Counted from the first letter of the stretch, positions 13,448 to 22,252 are shown. The stretch: 54,359 bases of DNA from Flavobacterium filum DSM 17961 (GCF_000425465.1 NZ_AUDM01000017.1:1-54359); one strand, 5' to 3'. Numbers and translations: made by a program. The notes: a model not told the origin generated them from the sequence alone.

Positions 13448-14578
13448 TTAAGTAATAAACTCAAAGAAGTTTTCCTTGTGAATAAAATTAAAGGTATAAT
13501 TAGAATAGGTATTACTAAAACTCTTGGTCAATTGAGCTTTTTTACTCGGATTCCATTTAATTTCAAAGGTCGATAGATGATTATTTTTTTCTATTATTAA
13601 ATCAATTTCTTTTTGTTCTGTACTTCTCCAAAAATAAAAATTGCCATACATCTGTTTGTATTCATTTTGTTTTCTCATTTCATTGATCACAAAATTCTCA
13701 AATATATTGCCCACGTCATTTCGTATTTCAACGGGTCTAAAATCATTTATCAACGCATTTCTTATGCCTAAATCGTTGAAATATATCTTTTTAGATTTTT
13801 TTAATTCATTTCGTTGATTGGTATGGAAAGAATTCAACTTATAAATCACAAATGATTGTTCCAGCATAGCAATATAACTTTCAACCGTTTGATTGTCAAT
13901 TTTTAGTAAATTTGATAATTCGTTATAATTCACTTCGCTCCCTATTTGCCACGCTAAGAGTTTTAATAATTCAAGAATCTTTTCCGGCTTTTTTATTCCT
14001 TTAAACAAGAAAATATCTTTGTAAAGATAACTTTCGGATAAAAATTTAAGTAATCTTTCTTCTTCACCTACCTGTGTTACAATTTCCGGATAGTAACCAT
14101 AAATCATTCGTTGAGGTAGCTGTCGAATTTCATTGAGTAAATTGGTGTGATTCACCATTTCTTGAAAGGATATTGGGTATAAATTAAACACAAATTTTCT
14201 ACCTGTCAATGGTTCGTTTAAACTGTTTCTTAATTCAAATGCACTAGAACCGCTGGCAATGACTTGAATTCCTTTGTGATAATCTGCATATAATTTTAAA
14301 ATACTTCCAATATTCTCAATCTTTTGAGCTTCATCTATCACAACTATTTTATTTTTCCCGGCAATTTGAAGTAATCGCTCACTATTGTGATTTTTTAATA
14401 AAAGTTGTACATCTGTATTTTCTCCATCCAACCACAGAACATCTTCCTTTGTAGATTCAATTAACATTTTTATTAATGTACTTTTTCCAACTTGTCGAGC
14501 ACCTAGAAGCACAATGACTTTTCCTTTAAAAAAATCGTTCTTCAAATCTTGAAAAATTTGTCTTTCAATTCCAATCAT
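13448..14578 (-). CDS. AAA-family ATPase with DUF4143 domain
   Basis: 376 residues. The N-terminal AAA_14 ATPase has Walker A GARQVGKST near residues 26-34 and Walker B KIVVIDEAQKI, followed by a sensor-like IQVIASGSSAFEL. The C-terminal DUF4143 region includes YIAMLEQSFVIYKLNSF, KIYFNDLGIRNAL and FYFWRSTEQKEIDLI, then FEIKWNP, a PD-(D/E)XK-like arrangement (D...E-x-K) common in this family. Members are widespread, often present in many copies, and poorly understood. No partner gene is obvious. Confidence 0.88.
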   Translation of the reverse strand: MIGIERQIFQDLKNDFFKGKVIVLLGARQVGKSTLIKMLIESTKEDVLWLDGENTDVQLLLKNHNSERLLQIAGKNKIVVIDEAQKIENIGSILKLYADYHKGIQVIASGSSAFELRNSLNEPLTGRKFVFNLYPISFQEMVNHTNLLNEIRQLPQRMIYGYYPEIVTQVGEEERLLKFLSESYLYKDIFLFKGIKKPEKILELLKLLAWQIGSEVNYNELSNLLKIDNQTVESYIAMLEQSFVIYKLNSFHTNQRNELKKSKKIYFNDLGIRNALINDFRPVEIRNDVGNIFENFVINEMRKQNEYKQMYGNFYFWRSTEQKEIDLIIEKNNHLSTFEIKWNPSKKAQLTKSFSNTYSNYTFNFIHKENFFEFIT

Positions 14579-14854
14579 TGTCGTAAATTTTAGAATGTAA
14601 TCGCAAAATTACTACTTTTTTTTGGATTTGATTCTAAAAAATAGGAGTTTTTCACTGTTTTCCTTTTAACGATTAATTTTATGTAACAGTTTTGAAGAGT
14701 GGGTTAAGGGTTGAAATTTGCGACTTTGCGAGATTTTTTAATTTTATTAATTGAATTTGTGAGGTAAGCGTAGTGGTTTATTTAAATGCCACAGGAAGGG
14801 TTTGTGCGGGAGCGGGGCAGCAGGGGAAATGTTATCTTATATGAAAATGAACTT
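14579..14854. other. Intergenic region, no gene recognised
   Basis: The region is AT-rich except for 14790-14830, which is G-rich (GTGCGGGAGCGGGGCAGCAG) and unlike its surroundings. A weak hairpin, GTGG...CCAC around TATTTAAAT, precedes it. The G-rich block could be the remnant of a transferred spacer, as it lies immediately downstream of the zeta-toxin module. Confidence 0.4.
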
Positions 14855-15007
14855 TTATTCAGGCTTAATTTTTACAATTTTGTTGTCACGCAAAACAACC
14901 AATTCACTGTTTTTCATTTTCTTAAATTCTATAAGTTTTTCATACACTTTTTCAAGTCCTTTTAGAATTTTATTTTTTTCTTCTATTTGAATTTCAATTG
15001 TTGTCAT
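14855..15007 (-). CDS. Small protein (50 aa), candidate antitoxin of the zeta-type gene
   Basis: The frame starts at an ATG at 15005-15007, inside the last codons of the zeta-toxin gene (about 14 bp overlap), and ends at a TAA at 14855-14857. The 50 residues start MTTIEIQIEEKNKILKGLEK, form an amphipathic helix, and end in a basic beta-like stretch (LVVLRDNKIVKIKPE). Overlap with a toxin gene and tiny size fit an antitoxin or toxin partner. Classical epsilon antitoxins precede zeta, so the reversed order is unusual. No known family was recognised. Confidence 0.6.
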   Translation of the reverse strand: MTTIEIQIEEKNKILKGLEKVYEKLIEFKKMKNSELVVLRDNKIVKIKPE

Positions 15008-15578
15008 AGTGATTTTTTAAAAGGTTGAATTTTTCTTGATTTACAATGTTTAGTAAACCGTCAATTTGTTTGTCAGCAAATAGTTCATGTTGTCCTTCAG
15101 AATTGTCAAAAAGCAAAGCTCCATCAACAATTGAAAGATAAATGTCAAATAAATTTTTAATTCCTCTAGTGTATCGTCTTTCTATAATTTCAGGTTCAAT
15201 GTTATGTCCGCCTTCTGAAACTCTTGTTTTTACACGCTCTTTTGCTAATTCAATACTTTGAAGCCAAAAAAATAAAAGTGTTACTCGATAACCTTTTTCT
15301 TTAGCTTCAATTATTTTGTTTTGATAGCTTTTTGTTGCTAATGTTGTTTCAAAAGCAAAACTTTCGTTTTCAGCAAGAAGCTCATCAATTCTATGAAGCA
15401 TAATTCTTCCCGCTTCAAAAGATACTTTTTCGGGTTGAAAAGGAGATAATCCTTTTGCGATTTCATCAGCATTAACAAACTCTTTACAATCCAAAATTTC
15501 AGGCAAAATCGTAAACGATGCAGTTGTTTTTCCTGCTCCATTGCAACCTGCTATGATGTAAAGCTTTTTATCAGTCAT
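14994..15578 (-). CDS. Zeta-toxin-family P-loop kinase
   Basis: 194 residues with a Walker A at the N-terminus (IIAGCNGAGKTTAS, residues 8-21), ADEIAKGLSPFQPE, the family block FAFETTLATKSY, and a basic lid region (AKERVKTRVSEGGHNIE...RRYTRGI). Zeta-type toxins phosphorylate UDP-N-acetylglucosamine and related sugars; some family members are ATPases of other function. A second protein frame inside it is only a shadow. The overlapping 50-residue downstream gene is the likely partner. It sits in a variable stretch between DUF4143 and DUF1963 genes. Confidence 0.85.
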   Translation of the reverse strand: MTDKKLYIIAGCNGAGKTTASFTILPEILDCKEFVNADEIAKGLSPFQPEKVSFEAGRIMLHRIDELLAENESFAFETTLATKSYQNKIIEAKEKGYRVTLLFFWLQSIELAKERVKTRVSEGGHNIEPEIIERRYTRGIKNLFDIYLSIVDGALLFDNSEGQHELFADKQIDGLLNIVNQEKFNLLKNHYDNN

Positions 15579-15696
15579 ATTCGCAAATTTACAAATTAAT
15601 TTCTTTGGTTTCTATTTTTGAAATCTTTGTGAAATGAGGTTGGATTTACAAAAGCACATATATAATGATTCTTGTGGTAGTTTAAAATTTTTTGCT

Positions 15697-15814
15697 GCGA
15701 AGTCAGAGACCTTCGCAGAGCATCGGTGTTAATGTTCTGTGCTAATTTGTTATCCAAATATAATAATAATTGAATGAATTTAGAAACGGCAAAGTCAGAG
15801 ACGTTCGGAGAGCA
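15697..15814. repeat. Pair of 26-bp direct repeats with hairpin potential
   Basis: GCGAAGTCAGAGACCTTCGC (15697 onward) recurs as GCAAAGTCAGAGACGTTCGG (15789 onward); over 26 bp, 23 are identical. The first copy forms a perfect TGCGAAG/CTTCGCA stem. Related text appears at 51484 (CCGCAAAGTCTGAAGACG) and near 53998 (CCGCAAAGTCGGGAGG), so this is a dispersed small repeat in this genome. The 15579-15821 gap holds nothing else I can name. Confidence 0.65.
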
Positions 15815-15821
15815 GGAGTAT

Positions 15822-16724
15822 TTATGTCATTTGAAACGACATTTTGATGTTATTAAAGTTCTTATTTTCTAAATCGTTTTTAGAAATTCCGAAATAATAA
15901 GTTCCGCTTCCGCCAAACTTTGTTAAATCAGTATTTGTGTCATAACAATCTAATTGCAGTAATAGTTCGTATGTTTTAGATAATTCTAAAATATCATTCC
16001 ATCGTTTTTGATACTCGGAACTTTCCGCACCATAAAGCCCCAATTCTTTAGAAGCAAAATCATAAACCACACTTGATTGAATAGACCTGTCGTGCCCAAG
16101 AATTTGATGCATACTATCATAATCTTGATAAAGTTCTTCCCTTATATATTCTTCGGTTGGTTGATAAAAATAGAAATATAACTCATTATTATATTTTTTC
16201 TCAAACTCGAACAATTTATAATTTTCATCGTCTGGGAGTGAATAATACTCAAAATATTCTATTAAAGCTGTCTTGAATTTTTGGTTTTCTTGAAGGTCTT
16301 TTGGAAATTCTGTTCGGACAATATTTTCAGATTCGCTATAAATAAATTCAAAAGGTTGGTTTACTCCATTAAATTCATTCCATTCTTGGTCAAGACTTAA
16401 AAAAATATAGAAAAAACCATTTTTTGGTAATTTATTTTCTTTATCGTATTTAGCTAACTCAGATAGATTGTATTGAGCACAAAATAACATCGGAATATCA
16501 TTCGCTCTTGGCCATTCAAAACCTTTTGGTAAATCAGGTTTTCCGCCAATTTTGGATTTTCCTATTTTTATTTTGTTATCATCATTCGATTTTGTTTTAA
16601 TTCCAACTGTCGGTCTAATCATTTTGATTAGTTTTTCTTTATCTTCTTTTTCAATTTGGATTTCTTCTGAATTCCGAATGAATGATTTTAATTTTTCTAA
16701 ATTATTTCTTTTGAAACTAAACAT
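15822..16724 (-). CDS. DUF1963 (YwqG-like) protein
   Basis: The 300-residue protein matches the YwqG/DUF1963 family: KIGGKPDLPKGFEWP, IPMLFCAQYNLSEL, FFYIFLSLDQEW in the first half and LLLQLDCYDTNTDLTKFGGS, GTYYFGISKNDL at the C-terminus. There is no signal peptide. The family is uncharacterised and in many bacteria lies in variable islands, sometimes with polymorphic toxin loci. Here it is followed by repeats and the zeta-type module. An attI-like block 14-48 bp upstream hints that it too may have arrived as a cassette. Confidence 0.85.
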   Translation of the reverse strand: MFSFKRNNLEKLKSFIRNSEEIQIEKEDKEKLIKMIRPTVGIKTKSNDDNKIKIGKSKIGGKPDLPKGFEWPRANDIPMLFCAQYNLSELAKYDKENKLPKNGFFYIFLSLDQEWNEFNGVNQPFEFIYSESENIVRTEFPKDLQENQKFKTALIEYFEYYSLPDDENYKLFEFEKKYNNELYFYFYQPTEEYIREELYQDYDSMHQILGHDRSIQSSVVYDFASKELGLYGAESSEYQKRWNDILELSKTYELLLQLDCYDTNTDLTKFGGSGTYYFGISKNDLENKNFNNIKMSFQMT

Positions 16725-16737
16725 TTCTTTTGATGTT

Positions 16738-16832
16738 ATGTTTTTTTAATATTGTGTACAACTAGTAAATATACTCAGTTTTTATATATTCTATTGAGCA
16801 AATCTACCCAAATTGGTAGTTATATGCTCAAT
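16738..16832. repeat. Block similar to the 6720 cassette boundary, plus hairpin
   Basis: 16738-16772 aligns without gaps to 6720-6754 (25 of 35 positions), including a shared AACTAGTAAATAT. Just beyond it, ATTGAGCA (16793-16800) and TGCTCAAT (16825-16832), with inner CTACC/GGTAG, form an imperfect hairpin. The orientation relative to the DUF1963 gene is the same as at the first cassette. Confidence 0.4.
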
Positions 16833-17095
16833 TGTATTATTCTACTAAAATACAAAAAACATCCACACCTCAATAATTTCTTAATAAATTTCTTAAAATA
16901 CTGAATTTCCAAAATAATTTCTTTTTTTGCACAATCTCCTAGCCCCGATTGCAGCGGAAAGCCTTTTGGGAAGAAAACCTATTTTTTCTTGGTTTGGCAG
17001 AGCAACCTTGGGAAGTCCCGATAGCAATCGGGATGAACCTTAGAAAAAAAGGTTTTTGAGCAAAAGCTTGTAGCGGAAAGCGGGAATAGCTTCTA
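16833..17095. repeat. Intergenic region with a flavobacterial-type repeat and hairpin
   Basis: The first hundred bases are plain AT-rich sequence. From about 16940 the text contains two variants of a motif, GATTGCAGCGGAAAGCC and CTTGTAGCGGAAAGCGGG, on either side of a TCCCGATAGCAATCGGGA hairpin. I recognise this kind of block as a common intergenic repeat in Flavobacterium; its function is not known. It sits just downstream of uvrB and could help end its transcript. No gene is seen. Confidence 0.55.
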
Positions 17096-17101
17096 AAAAA
17101 A

Positions 17102-19090
17102 TCACATCTTCTCCTGCAAACTTTTTATTTCATCACGCAATTTGGCTGCATCGATAAAATTGAGTTCTTTGGCGGCTTTTTCCATCATTTTTCGGAGGTC
17201 GCGGATTTTCTTTTCGATTTCGGGTTTGGTGAGGTACAAGCTTTCGGGTTCGGCGGCTTTTAAGACTTTGTCTTCGTAATATTGGGTAGAAACGGAATTG
17301 TTGCTCAAGGCATTGTTTAAACTTTTGTTCAATGCTTTGGGTTGCAAATTGTGTTGGGTGTTGTAGGCAATTTGTTTTTCGCGACGGTAATTGGTTTCGT
17401 CGATGGTTTTTTGCATGGAAGCCGTGATTTTATCGGCATACATAATGGCTTTTCCGTTCACGTTTCGGGCGGCTCGACCCACGGTTTGGGTGAGCGAACG
17501 ATGACTGCGAAGAAAACCTTCTTTGTCGGCATCGAGAATGGCTACGAGCGAAACTTCGGGTAAATCCAACCCTTCACGGAGTAAGTTGACACCAATCAAA
17601 ACATCAAACAAGCCTTTGCGTAAATCTTGCATGATTTCTACGCGTTCCAACGTATCGACATCGGAGTGAATATATCGACAACGAATGGAAACTTTGGTTA
17701 AATATTTGGTGAGTTCTTCTGCCATGCGTTTGGTTAACGTGGTGACTAAAACACGTTCGTCGGCTTCGCAACGGAGTTGAATTTCTTCGATTAAATCGTC
17801 GATTTGGTTTAAACTCGGACGAATTTCGATGATTGGATCTAATAATCCGGTGGGACGAATGACTTGCTCAACAAAGATGCCTTCGCTTTTTTGTAATTCG
17901 TAATCGGCCGGAGTGGCGGAAACATAAACCACTTGGTTTTGCAAGGCTTCAAATTCTTCAAACTTTAACGGACGGTTGTCCATCGCCGCGGGAAGTCGGA
18001 ATCCGAATTCAACGAGGTTTTCTTTTCGGCTGCGGTCGCCACCATACATGGCATGTACTTGCGAAATGGTCACGTGACTTTCATCCACCACCATTAAAAA
18101 ATCATCCGGAAAATAATCCAACAAACAGAACGGTCGTGTGCCGGGTTGACGACCATCTAAATAACGCGAATAGTTTTCGATACCGGAACAATAGCCGAGT
18201 TCTCGAATCATTTCTAAATCGAAATTCGTTCGTTCTTCCAAACGCTTGGCTTCTAAATGTTTACCGATTTCTTTGAAATAATCCACTTGTTTGACCAAGT
18301 CTTGTTGAATTTCCCAAATGGCATTTTGCAAGACATCAGGAGAAGTCACAAACATATTCGCCGGATAAATATTGAGTTTGGAATAGCGTTCAATTACTTT
18401 TGTGGTTTTGACATCAAAGGCTTCAATTTCTTCGATTTCATCGCCAAAAAAATGAACGCGAAACGGTTCATCAGCATAGCTTGGGAAAATTTCCACCGTA
18501 TCGCCTTTAATGCGAAAGGTGCCGGGAGTAAACTCTGTTTCCGTTCTGGAATATAAACTTTGTACTAAACGATGCAATAATTTCGTTCGGGATATGATTT
18601 GTCCACGGTCAATGGAAATGACATTCTTTTGAAATTCCACCGGATTTCCGATACCATACAAACACGAAACAGAAGCCACGACCAACACATCTCTTCGGCC
18701 GGAAAGTAGGGCAGAGGTGGTGCTAAGACGCAGTTTTTCGAGTTCATCGTTAATGGACAAATCTTTTTCAATATAGGTTCCCGTAACCGGAATGTAGGCT
18801 TCGGGTTGATAATAATCGTAATACGAAACAAAATACTGCACGGAATTATTCGGAAAAAATTGCTTGAATTCCGAATACAATTGAGCGGCAAGTGTTTTGT
18901 TGTGAGCTAAAACAAGCGTTGGTTTTTCTACTTTTTCAATTACGTTAGCCATTGTAAATGTCTTTCCTGAACCGGTGACACCCAACAGGGTTTGGTATTT
19001 TTCGCCATTCAAGATTCCGTTGGCTAATTTGTCAATGGCTTGTGGTTGATCGCCGGTGGGTTGGTATTCTGAGATGACTTGGAATTTCAT
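17102..19090 (-). CDS. uvrB: UvrABC excinuclease subunit B
   Basis: 662 residues, full length for UvrB. The N-terminus FQVISEYQPTGDQPQAI leads into Walker A GVTGSGKTFTMANVI. The beta-hairpin region SYYDYYQPEAYIP, DEAD-like VVDESHVT, helicase motifs (YVSATPADYEL, YIHSDVDTLERVEIM, GVNLLREGLDLPEVSLV, QTVGRAARN) and a C-terminal UVR domain for UvrA/UvrC contact follow. In nucleotide excision repair UvrB verifies damage after loading by UvrA2 and recruits UvrC. It is followed by the repeat region and preceded by a toxin-antitoxin pair. Nothing is missing. Confidence 0.98.
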   Translation of the reverse strand: MKFQVISEYQPTGDQPQAIDKLANGILNGEKYQTLLGVTGSGKTFTMANVIEKVEKPTLVLAHNKTLAAQLYSEFKQFFPNNSVQYFVSYYDYYQPEAYIPVTGTYIEKDLSINDELEKLRLSTTSALLSGRRDVLVVASVSCLYGIGNPVEFQKNVISIDRGQIISRTKLLHRLVQSLYSRTETEFTPGTFRIKGDTVEIFPSYADEPFRVHFFGDEIEEIEAFDVKTTKVIERYSKLNIYPANMFVTSPDVLQNAIWEIQQDLVKQVDYFKEIGKHLEAKRLEERTNFDLEMIRELGYCSGIENYSRYLDGRQPGTRPFCLLDYFPDDFLMVVDESHVTISQVHAMYGGDRSRKENLVEFGFRLPAAMDNRPLKFEEFEALQNQVVYVSATPADYELQKSEGIFVEQVIRPTGLLDPIIEIRPSLNQIDDLIEEIQLRCEADERVLVTTLTKRMAEELTKYLTKVSIRCRYIHSDVDTLERVEIMQDLRKGLFDVLIGVNLLREGLDLPEVSLVAILDADKEGFLRSHRSLTQTVGRAARNVNGKAIMYADKITASMQKTIDETNYRREKQIAYNTQHNLQPKALNKSLNNALSNNSVSTQYYEDKVLKAAEPESLYLTKPEIEKKIRDLRKMMEKAAKELNFIDAAKLRDEIKSLQEKM

Positions 19091-19113
19091 TTGAGAGGGG
19101 CTGAGGAGCTGAG

Positions 19114-19410
19114 TTAAAACATTAATTTATCAGGATTTTGTCTTGTATCCCAAACAGATAGAATAACGATTACATTATCATTTAGTTCATAGAATAAAAT
19201 GTAGTTTTCAACTAGTATCCCACGAACATTTATTTCATTGGTCTTCTTTCCTATGTAAGGTTGCTTAATAAGTAAATTTAATTCTGTTTGAATTTTTCTG
19301 TGAAGTTTTAACGAATAGGTTTTGCTTTTGTTTCTTGCGTTGAAAAAATCAAAAATTAATTTCAATTCTAACTTAGCTGTAGATGTCCATACAATTACTC
19401 TTTCAACCAT
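19114..19410 (-). CDS. ParE/RelE-family toxin
   Basis: 98 residues with the ParE/RelE fold: VIVWTSTAKLELKLIFDFFN at the start, helical middle, IKQPYIGKKTNEINVRGILV, then YILFYELNDNVIVILSVWDTRQNPDKL with the closing strand and terminal arginine region. Such toxins inhibit gyrase (ParE) or cleave mRNA on ribosomes (RelE); sequence alone does not decide. Its start overlaps the antitoxin stop by 16 bp. It was not seen to be damaged. Confidence 0.85.
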   Translation of the reverse strand: MVERVIVWTSTAKLELKLIFDFFNARNKSKTYSLKLHRKIQTELNLLIKQPYIGKKTNEINVRGILVENYILFYELNDNVIVILSVWDTRQNPDKLMF

Positions 19411-19625
19411 TTCTCCATTTCTTCATTTACAACATCATTAGTAGAAAAATTACCTTCGGAATATTCTTTTTGTGATTGATTGATAATTTGCTTTTGTTCT
19501 TTAGTCAAAACAATAATGTTTTCTGTTTTAGACTCAATCAACGTATTCAAGGCTGATAAGAATTTTTTATCGTTTATAAAATCGATTCTTAACTTTAAAA
19601 TATTTTTTAGTTCAGCTGTATTCAT
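19395..19625 (-). CDS. Antitoxin partner of the ParE/RelE toxin
   Basis: 76 residues preceding the toxin gene and overlapping it. It is helical and charged: MNTAELKNILKLRIDFINDK, a middle KTENIIVLTKEQKQIINQS, and an acidic C-terminus (NDVVNEEMEKWLKE) of the kind that wraps a ParE-type toxin. I see no clear ribbon-helix-helix signature; the call rests on position, size and composition. A minus-7 box lies 16 bp upstream of the start, so the pair has its own promoter between rlmF and uvrB. Confidence 0.75.
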   Translation of the reverse strand: MNTAELKNILKLRIDFINDKKFLSALNTLIESKTENIIVLTKEQKQIINQSQKEYSEGNFSTNDVVNEEMEKWLKE

Positions 19626-19641
19626 AATTCAATGCTTTTTA

Positions 19642-19649
19642 CAAAGTTA
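19642..19649 (-). promoter_or_regulatory. Minus-7 box of the toxin-antitoxin operon
   Basis: TAACTTTG on the minus strand fits TAnnTTTG and lies 16 bp upstream of the antitoxin ATG, which gives a very short leader. Confidence 0.55.
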
Positions 19650-19667
19650 CGAAAAAAACGTTTTGTT

Positions 19668-20621
19668 TTATTCTGAGGTAAACTTCCAATCTTTTTGTTG
19701 ATTTTCGCTTAAAAAAGTCCAAGCAACTAGGCGACTGATTTTTTGTCCTTGATTCATTTCGATGGTTTTAATGGCGGCAGCTTCTACTTTGTTTAGGGTT
19801 TTATAAATGCTTTTCAGATTGTCTTTTTTTGAAACTAACGTGGTAAACCAGAAACATTGTTTGGGATATTTAACACTTTCGTAAATCATTTGATTGATAA
19901 AAGCGAGCTCGCCGCCTTCGCACCAGAGTTCGTTGTTTTGTCCACCGAAATTTAATATTGGATTGGCTGTTTTTTGATTGGTTAAATTCGACACTTTTCG
20001 AGATGCACTTTTGGCTGCTTCTTCTTTAGAATCATGAAAAGGCGGATTGCAAATGGTAAAAGCAAATTTATCTTCGGGTTGAATAATATCTTTAAAAATA
20101 AAGCGAGAATTGACTTGTTGTTGTAAACTGATTACTTCACTTAAGTGCGGATTTTTTTCAATAATGGAAACACAGTTTTCCAGAGCTGTTGCATCAATAT
20201 CGGTCGCCACAAAACTCCAGCCGTATTCGGAATTTCCTAAAATAGGGTAGATGCAATTGGCACCTACACCAATATCTATACCCATGATGGCTTCTCCTGT
20301 TGGAATCATGTTCTGATTTTCTTCTGCCAACAAATCAGCAATTTGATGAATATAATCGGCTCTTCCGGGAATAGGCGGACAAAGATAATCTTCGGGCAAA
20401 TTCCAATCTAAAATACCGTAATAGGTTTTAAGTAAGGCTTTGTTTAACGTTTTTACAGCCAACGGATTATTGAAATCGATGGTTTCAATTCCGTATTCGT
20501 TGGTAAAAATAAACGATTTTAATTCGGGAGTTTTATGCAATAAAACACCAAAATCATAACGAGAACGGTGTTTGTTTCGTGGATGTAATGATGATTTTTC
20601 TATAATTGGATTATTTTTCAA
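19668..20621 (-). CDS. rlmF: 23S rRNA (adenine-1618-N6)-methyltransferase RlmF
   Basis: 317 residues. The N-terminus LHPRNKHRSRYDFGVL and the block CPPIPGRADYIHQIADLL are specific to RlmF. The SAM-binding region is IMGIDIGVGANCIYPIL and ATDIDATALENC. The catalytic N6-adenine motif NPPF is in FTICNPPFHDS. C-terminal blocks WCEGGELAFINQMI and WFTTLVSKKDNLKSIYKTL also match. The enzyme methylates A1618 (E. coli numbering) of 23S rRNA. It is a housekeeping gene; the toxin-antitoxin pair just downstream has its own promoter. Confidence 0.95.
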   Translation of the reverse strand: MKNNPIIEKSSLHPRNKHRSRYDFGVLLHKTPELKSFIFTNEYGIETIDFNNPLAVKTLNKALLKTYYGILDWNLPEDYLCPPIPGRADYIHQIADLLAEENQNMIPTGEAIMGIDIGVGANCIYPILGNSEYGWSFVATDIDATALENCVSIIEKNPHLSEVISLQQQVNSRFIFKDIIQPEDKFAFTICNPPFHDSKEEAAKSASRKVSNLTNQKTANPILNFGGQNNELWCEGGELAFINQMIYESVKYPKQCFWFTTLVSKKDNLKSIYKTLNKVEAAAIKTIEMNQGQKISRLVAWTFLSENQQKDWKFTSE

Positions 20622-20781
20622 TGGAAAAAATTTCTGTAATTCAATAAATACAAATTTACTTTTTTAAAATGATATAGTTATACATTGATTAGTTTTTGAT
20701 AAAATCAACTGATTTAATGAATAACTTCTTGAAAATAAGATGAAAATGATTTGATTCTAAAGGAGTTCAGTTTTAGAATTG

Positions 20782-20789
20782 TATATTTG
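20782..20789 (+). promoter_or_regulatory. Minus-7 box upstream of the 20807 gene
   Basis: TATATTTG is a perfect match to TAnnTTTG, 18 bp before the ATG. A TTG about 25-30 bp further upstream could be the minus-33 element. Confidence 0.65.
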
Positions 20790-20806
20790 CACTCTAAAAA
20801 AATAAT

Positions 20807-22252
20807 ATGAAAACAATTTTTTACTTATTACTACTGGTTCCTTTTTTCTCTTTTGCTCAGAAAATTAAAACCAAAAAAGACAGAATTTTAATTGACGAAA
20901 AGGAGGTTGCTATTTTTAATGATAAAGTGCGTGATCAATGCGTGTTTTTTGATTTAAACAATACTAAACAATTTACAGCCGAATACAAATCGCTAATGGA
21001 AGGCCAGACTATCATCAATCAATGGTTGGTGGTTACCAATGCTGATGGCACTAAGAAAACTGAAATTCCATATGAAGTTTTAATTACTTCGTTTAATTCT
21101 TCTCGAGTTATCATGCATTTGTTGTCTGCTAAATATGAATTGTTTGATGCTAACGGATTTAACCAAGCAAAAATTGATGCATTTTTTGCTACAGAACGTG
21201 AAAGCATTGGCGACAAATCCTTACAAGCAAAAATTGATGTTATAGCCACAAAAAAAGAAAAAGAAGCTAAGATTGCAAAATACCGTCCTTTTGTAAAAAC
21301 AGACGGAACAGTAATGTTTGGTGGAACAGCCGGAACTAATATTGTTGGAAAAGTAATTGGAAGTCCTTACACAGCTTTTGGAAATAACAATTTTGCCGAT
21401 GTATTTGATTTAGATAATATAAAAGTTGCTTCAGCAAAAATTACAGGAAATGTGAATAATGATGTAGAAGTAACTTTGTTTAACGATAGTAAATTTACTT
21501 ATTCAGCAGAAAAAAGATACAGTGGTCCTGATAATACCAGTTTTTTTGTAGAGTTAATGGGCGAATTAGTTTATCGTGACATCACATTAGGTCGTCAGGC
21601 TAAGCAATATAAAGCTGATTTGTTAAAAGAAAAAATAAAATTAGCCAAAGAGAGAAGTGTAAATGTGTACAATGTTCGTGGTTATGCTATTGATGAAAAA
21701 GGTGTAAAATATGATGGAACATTAACGGCTCAATTTGAAAAATTAGATGTACACCAAACCGGAAATACAGAAGTAGTGGATGCGATTGATAATTATGGTA
21801 AAAATGTAACCATAAAATATTTAAACGAAAAAGGGAAAGAACGTATTATTACACTTTCTGCCAAAGATAATGTTACATTTTTTGTAAAAAATAGTGATGG
21901 TTCAGAAACCGGTTATAAAGGAATGAAAGTGAAAGGCGATGCCGCTAAAAAAATATCAAACGCAATGTCTTTAGGCTTTAACAATGCTTATTTTTATAAA
22001 GAAGTTTTTACAGAAAAAGGAAATTCTGTTTTTATTGATCCGGTTGATGAAGAAGTTTTTGTGATAAAATTGAAAAATCAAAATGTGGGTCAAATGATTG
22101 ATAAGCGAAACAATAAAAATCTTTCTAAAGAATTAGCAGAATACTTGAGTGCTTGTAAACATTTATCAGATGAGATAATTAGCGGAGCTTTTGATTTGAA
22201 AATTCAAGATAATTTAATCAATATTGTGAAAGAGTTTAATGAATGTAAATAG
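20807..22252 (+). CDS. Secreted protein of unknown function
   Basis: 481 residues with a signal peptide (MKTIFYLLLLVPFFSFAQ). The mature part alternates beta-like and helical stretches. A Gly-rich segment, GGTAGTNIVGKVIGSP, lies near residue 175. Two similar segments concern a self-description-like pattern (GYAIDEKGVKYDGTLTAQFE). I do not recognise the family; similar flavobacterial proteins are annotated hypothetical. No lipobox, TM helix or type IX secretion tail is visible. It is a single-gene unit with a clear promoter and terminator. Confidence 0.8.
   Translation: MKTIFYLLLLVPFFSFAQKIKTKKDRILIDEKEVAIFNDKVRDQCVFFDLNNTKQFTAEYKSLMEGQTIINQWLVVTNADGTKKTEIPYEVLITSFNSSRVIMHLLSAKYELFDANGFNQAKIDAFFATERESIGDKSLQAKIDVIATKKEKEAKIAKYRPFVKTDGTVMFGGTAGTNIVGKVIGSPYTAFGNNNFADVFDLDNIKVASAKITGNVNNDVEVTLFNDSKFTYSAEKRYSGPDNTSFFVELMGELVYRDITLGRQAKQYKADLLKEKIKLAKERSVNVYNVRGYAIDEKGVKYDGTLTAQFEKLDVHQTGNTEVVDAIDNYGKNVTIKYLNEKGKERIITLSAKDNVTFFVKNSDGSETGYKGMKVKGDAAKKISNAMSLGFNNAYFYKEVFTEKGNSVFIDPVDEEVFVIKLKNQNVGQMIDKRNNKNLSKELAEYLSACKHLSDEIISGAFDLKIQDNLINIVKEFNECK

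Noticed and set aside
13448..14578. Toxin-antitoxin role for the DUF4143 ATPase
   Set aside because: No partner gene is next to it and the family has no established toxin role.
14802..14990. 62-residue plus-strand ORF
   Set aside because: It is the antisense of the 50-residue minus-strand gene, which is better supported by its overlap with the zeta gene.
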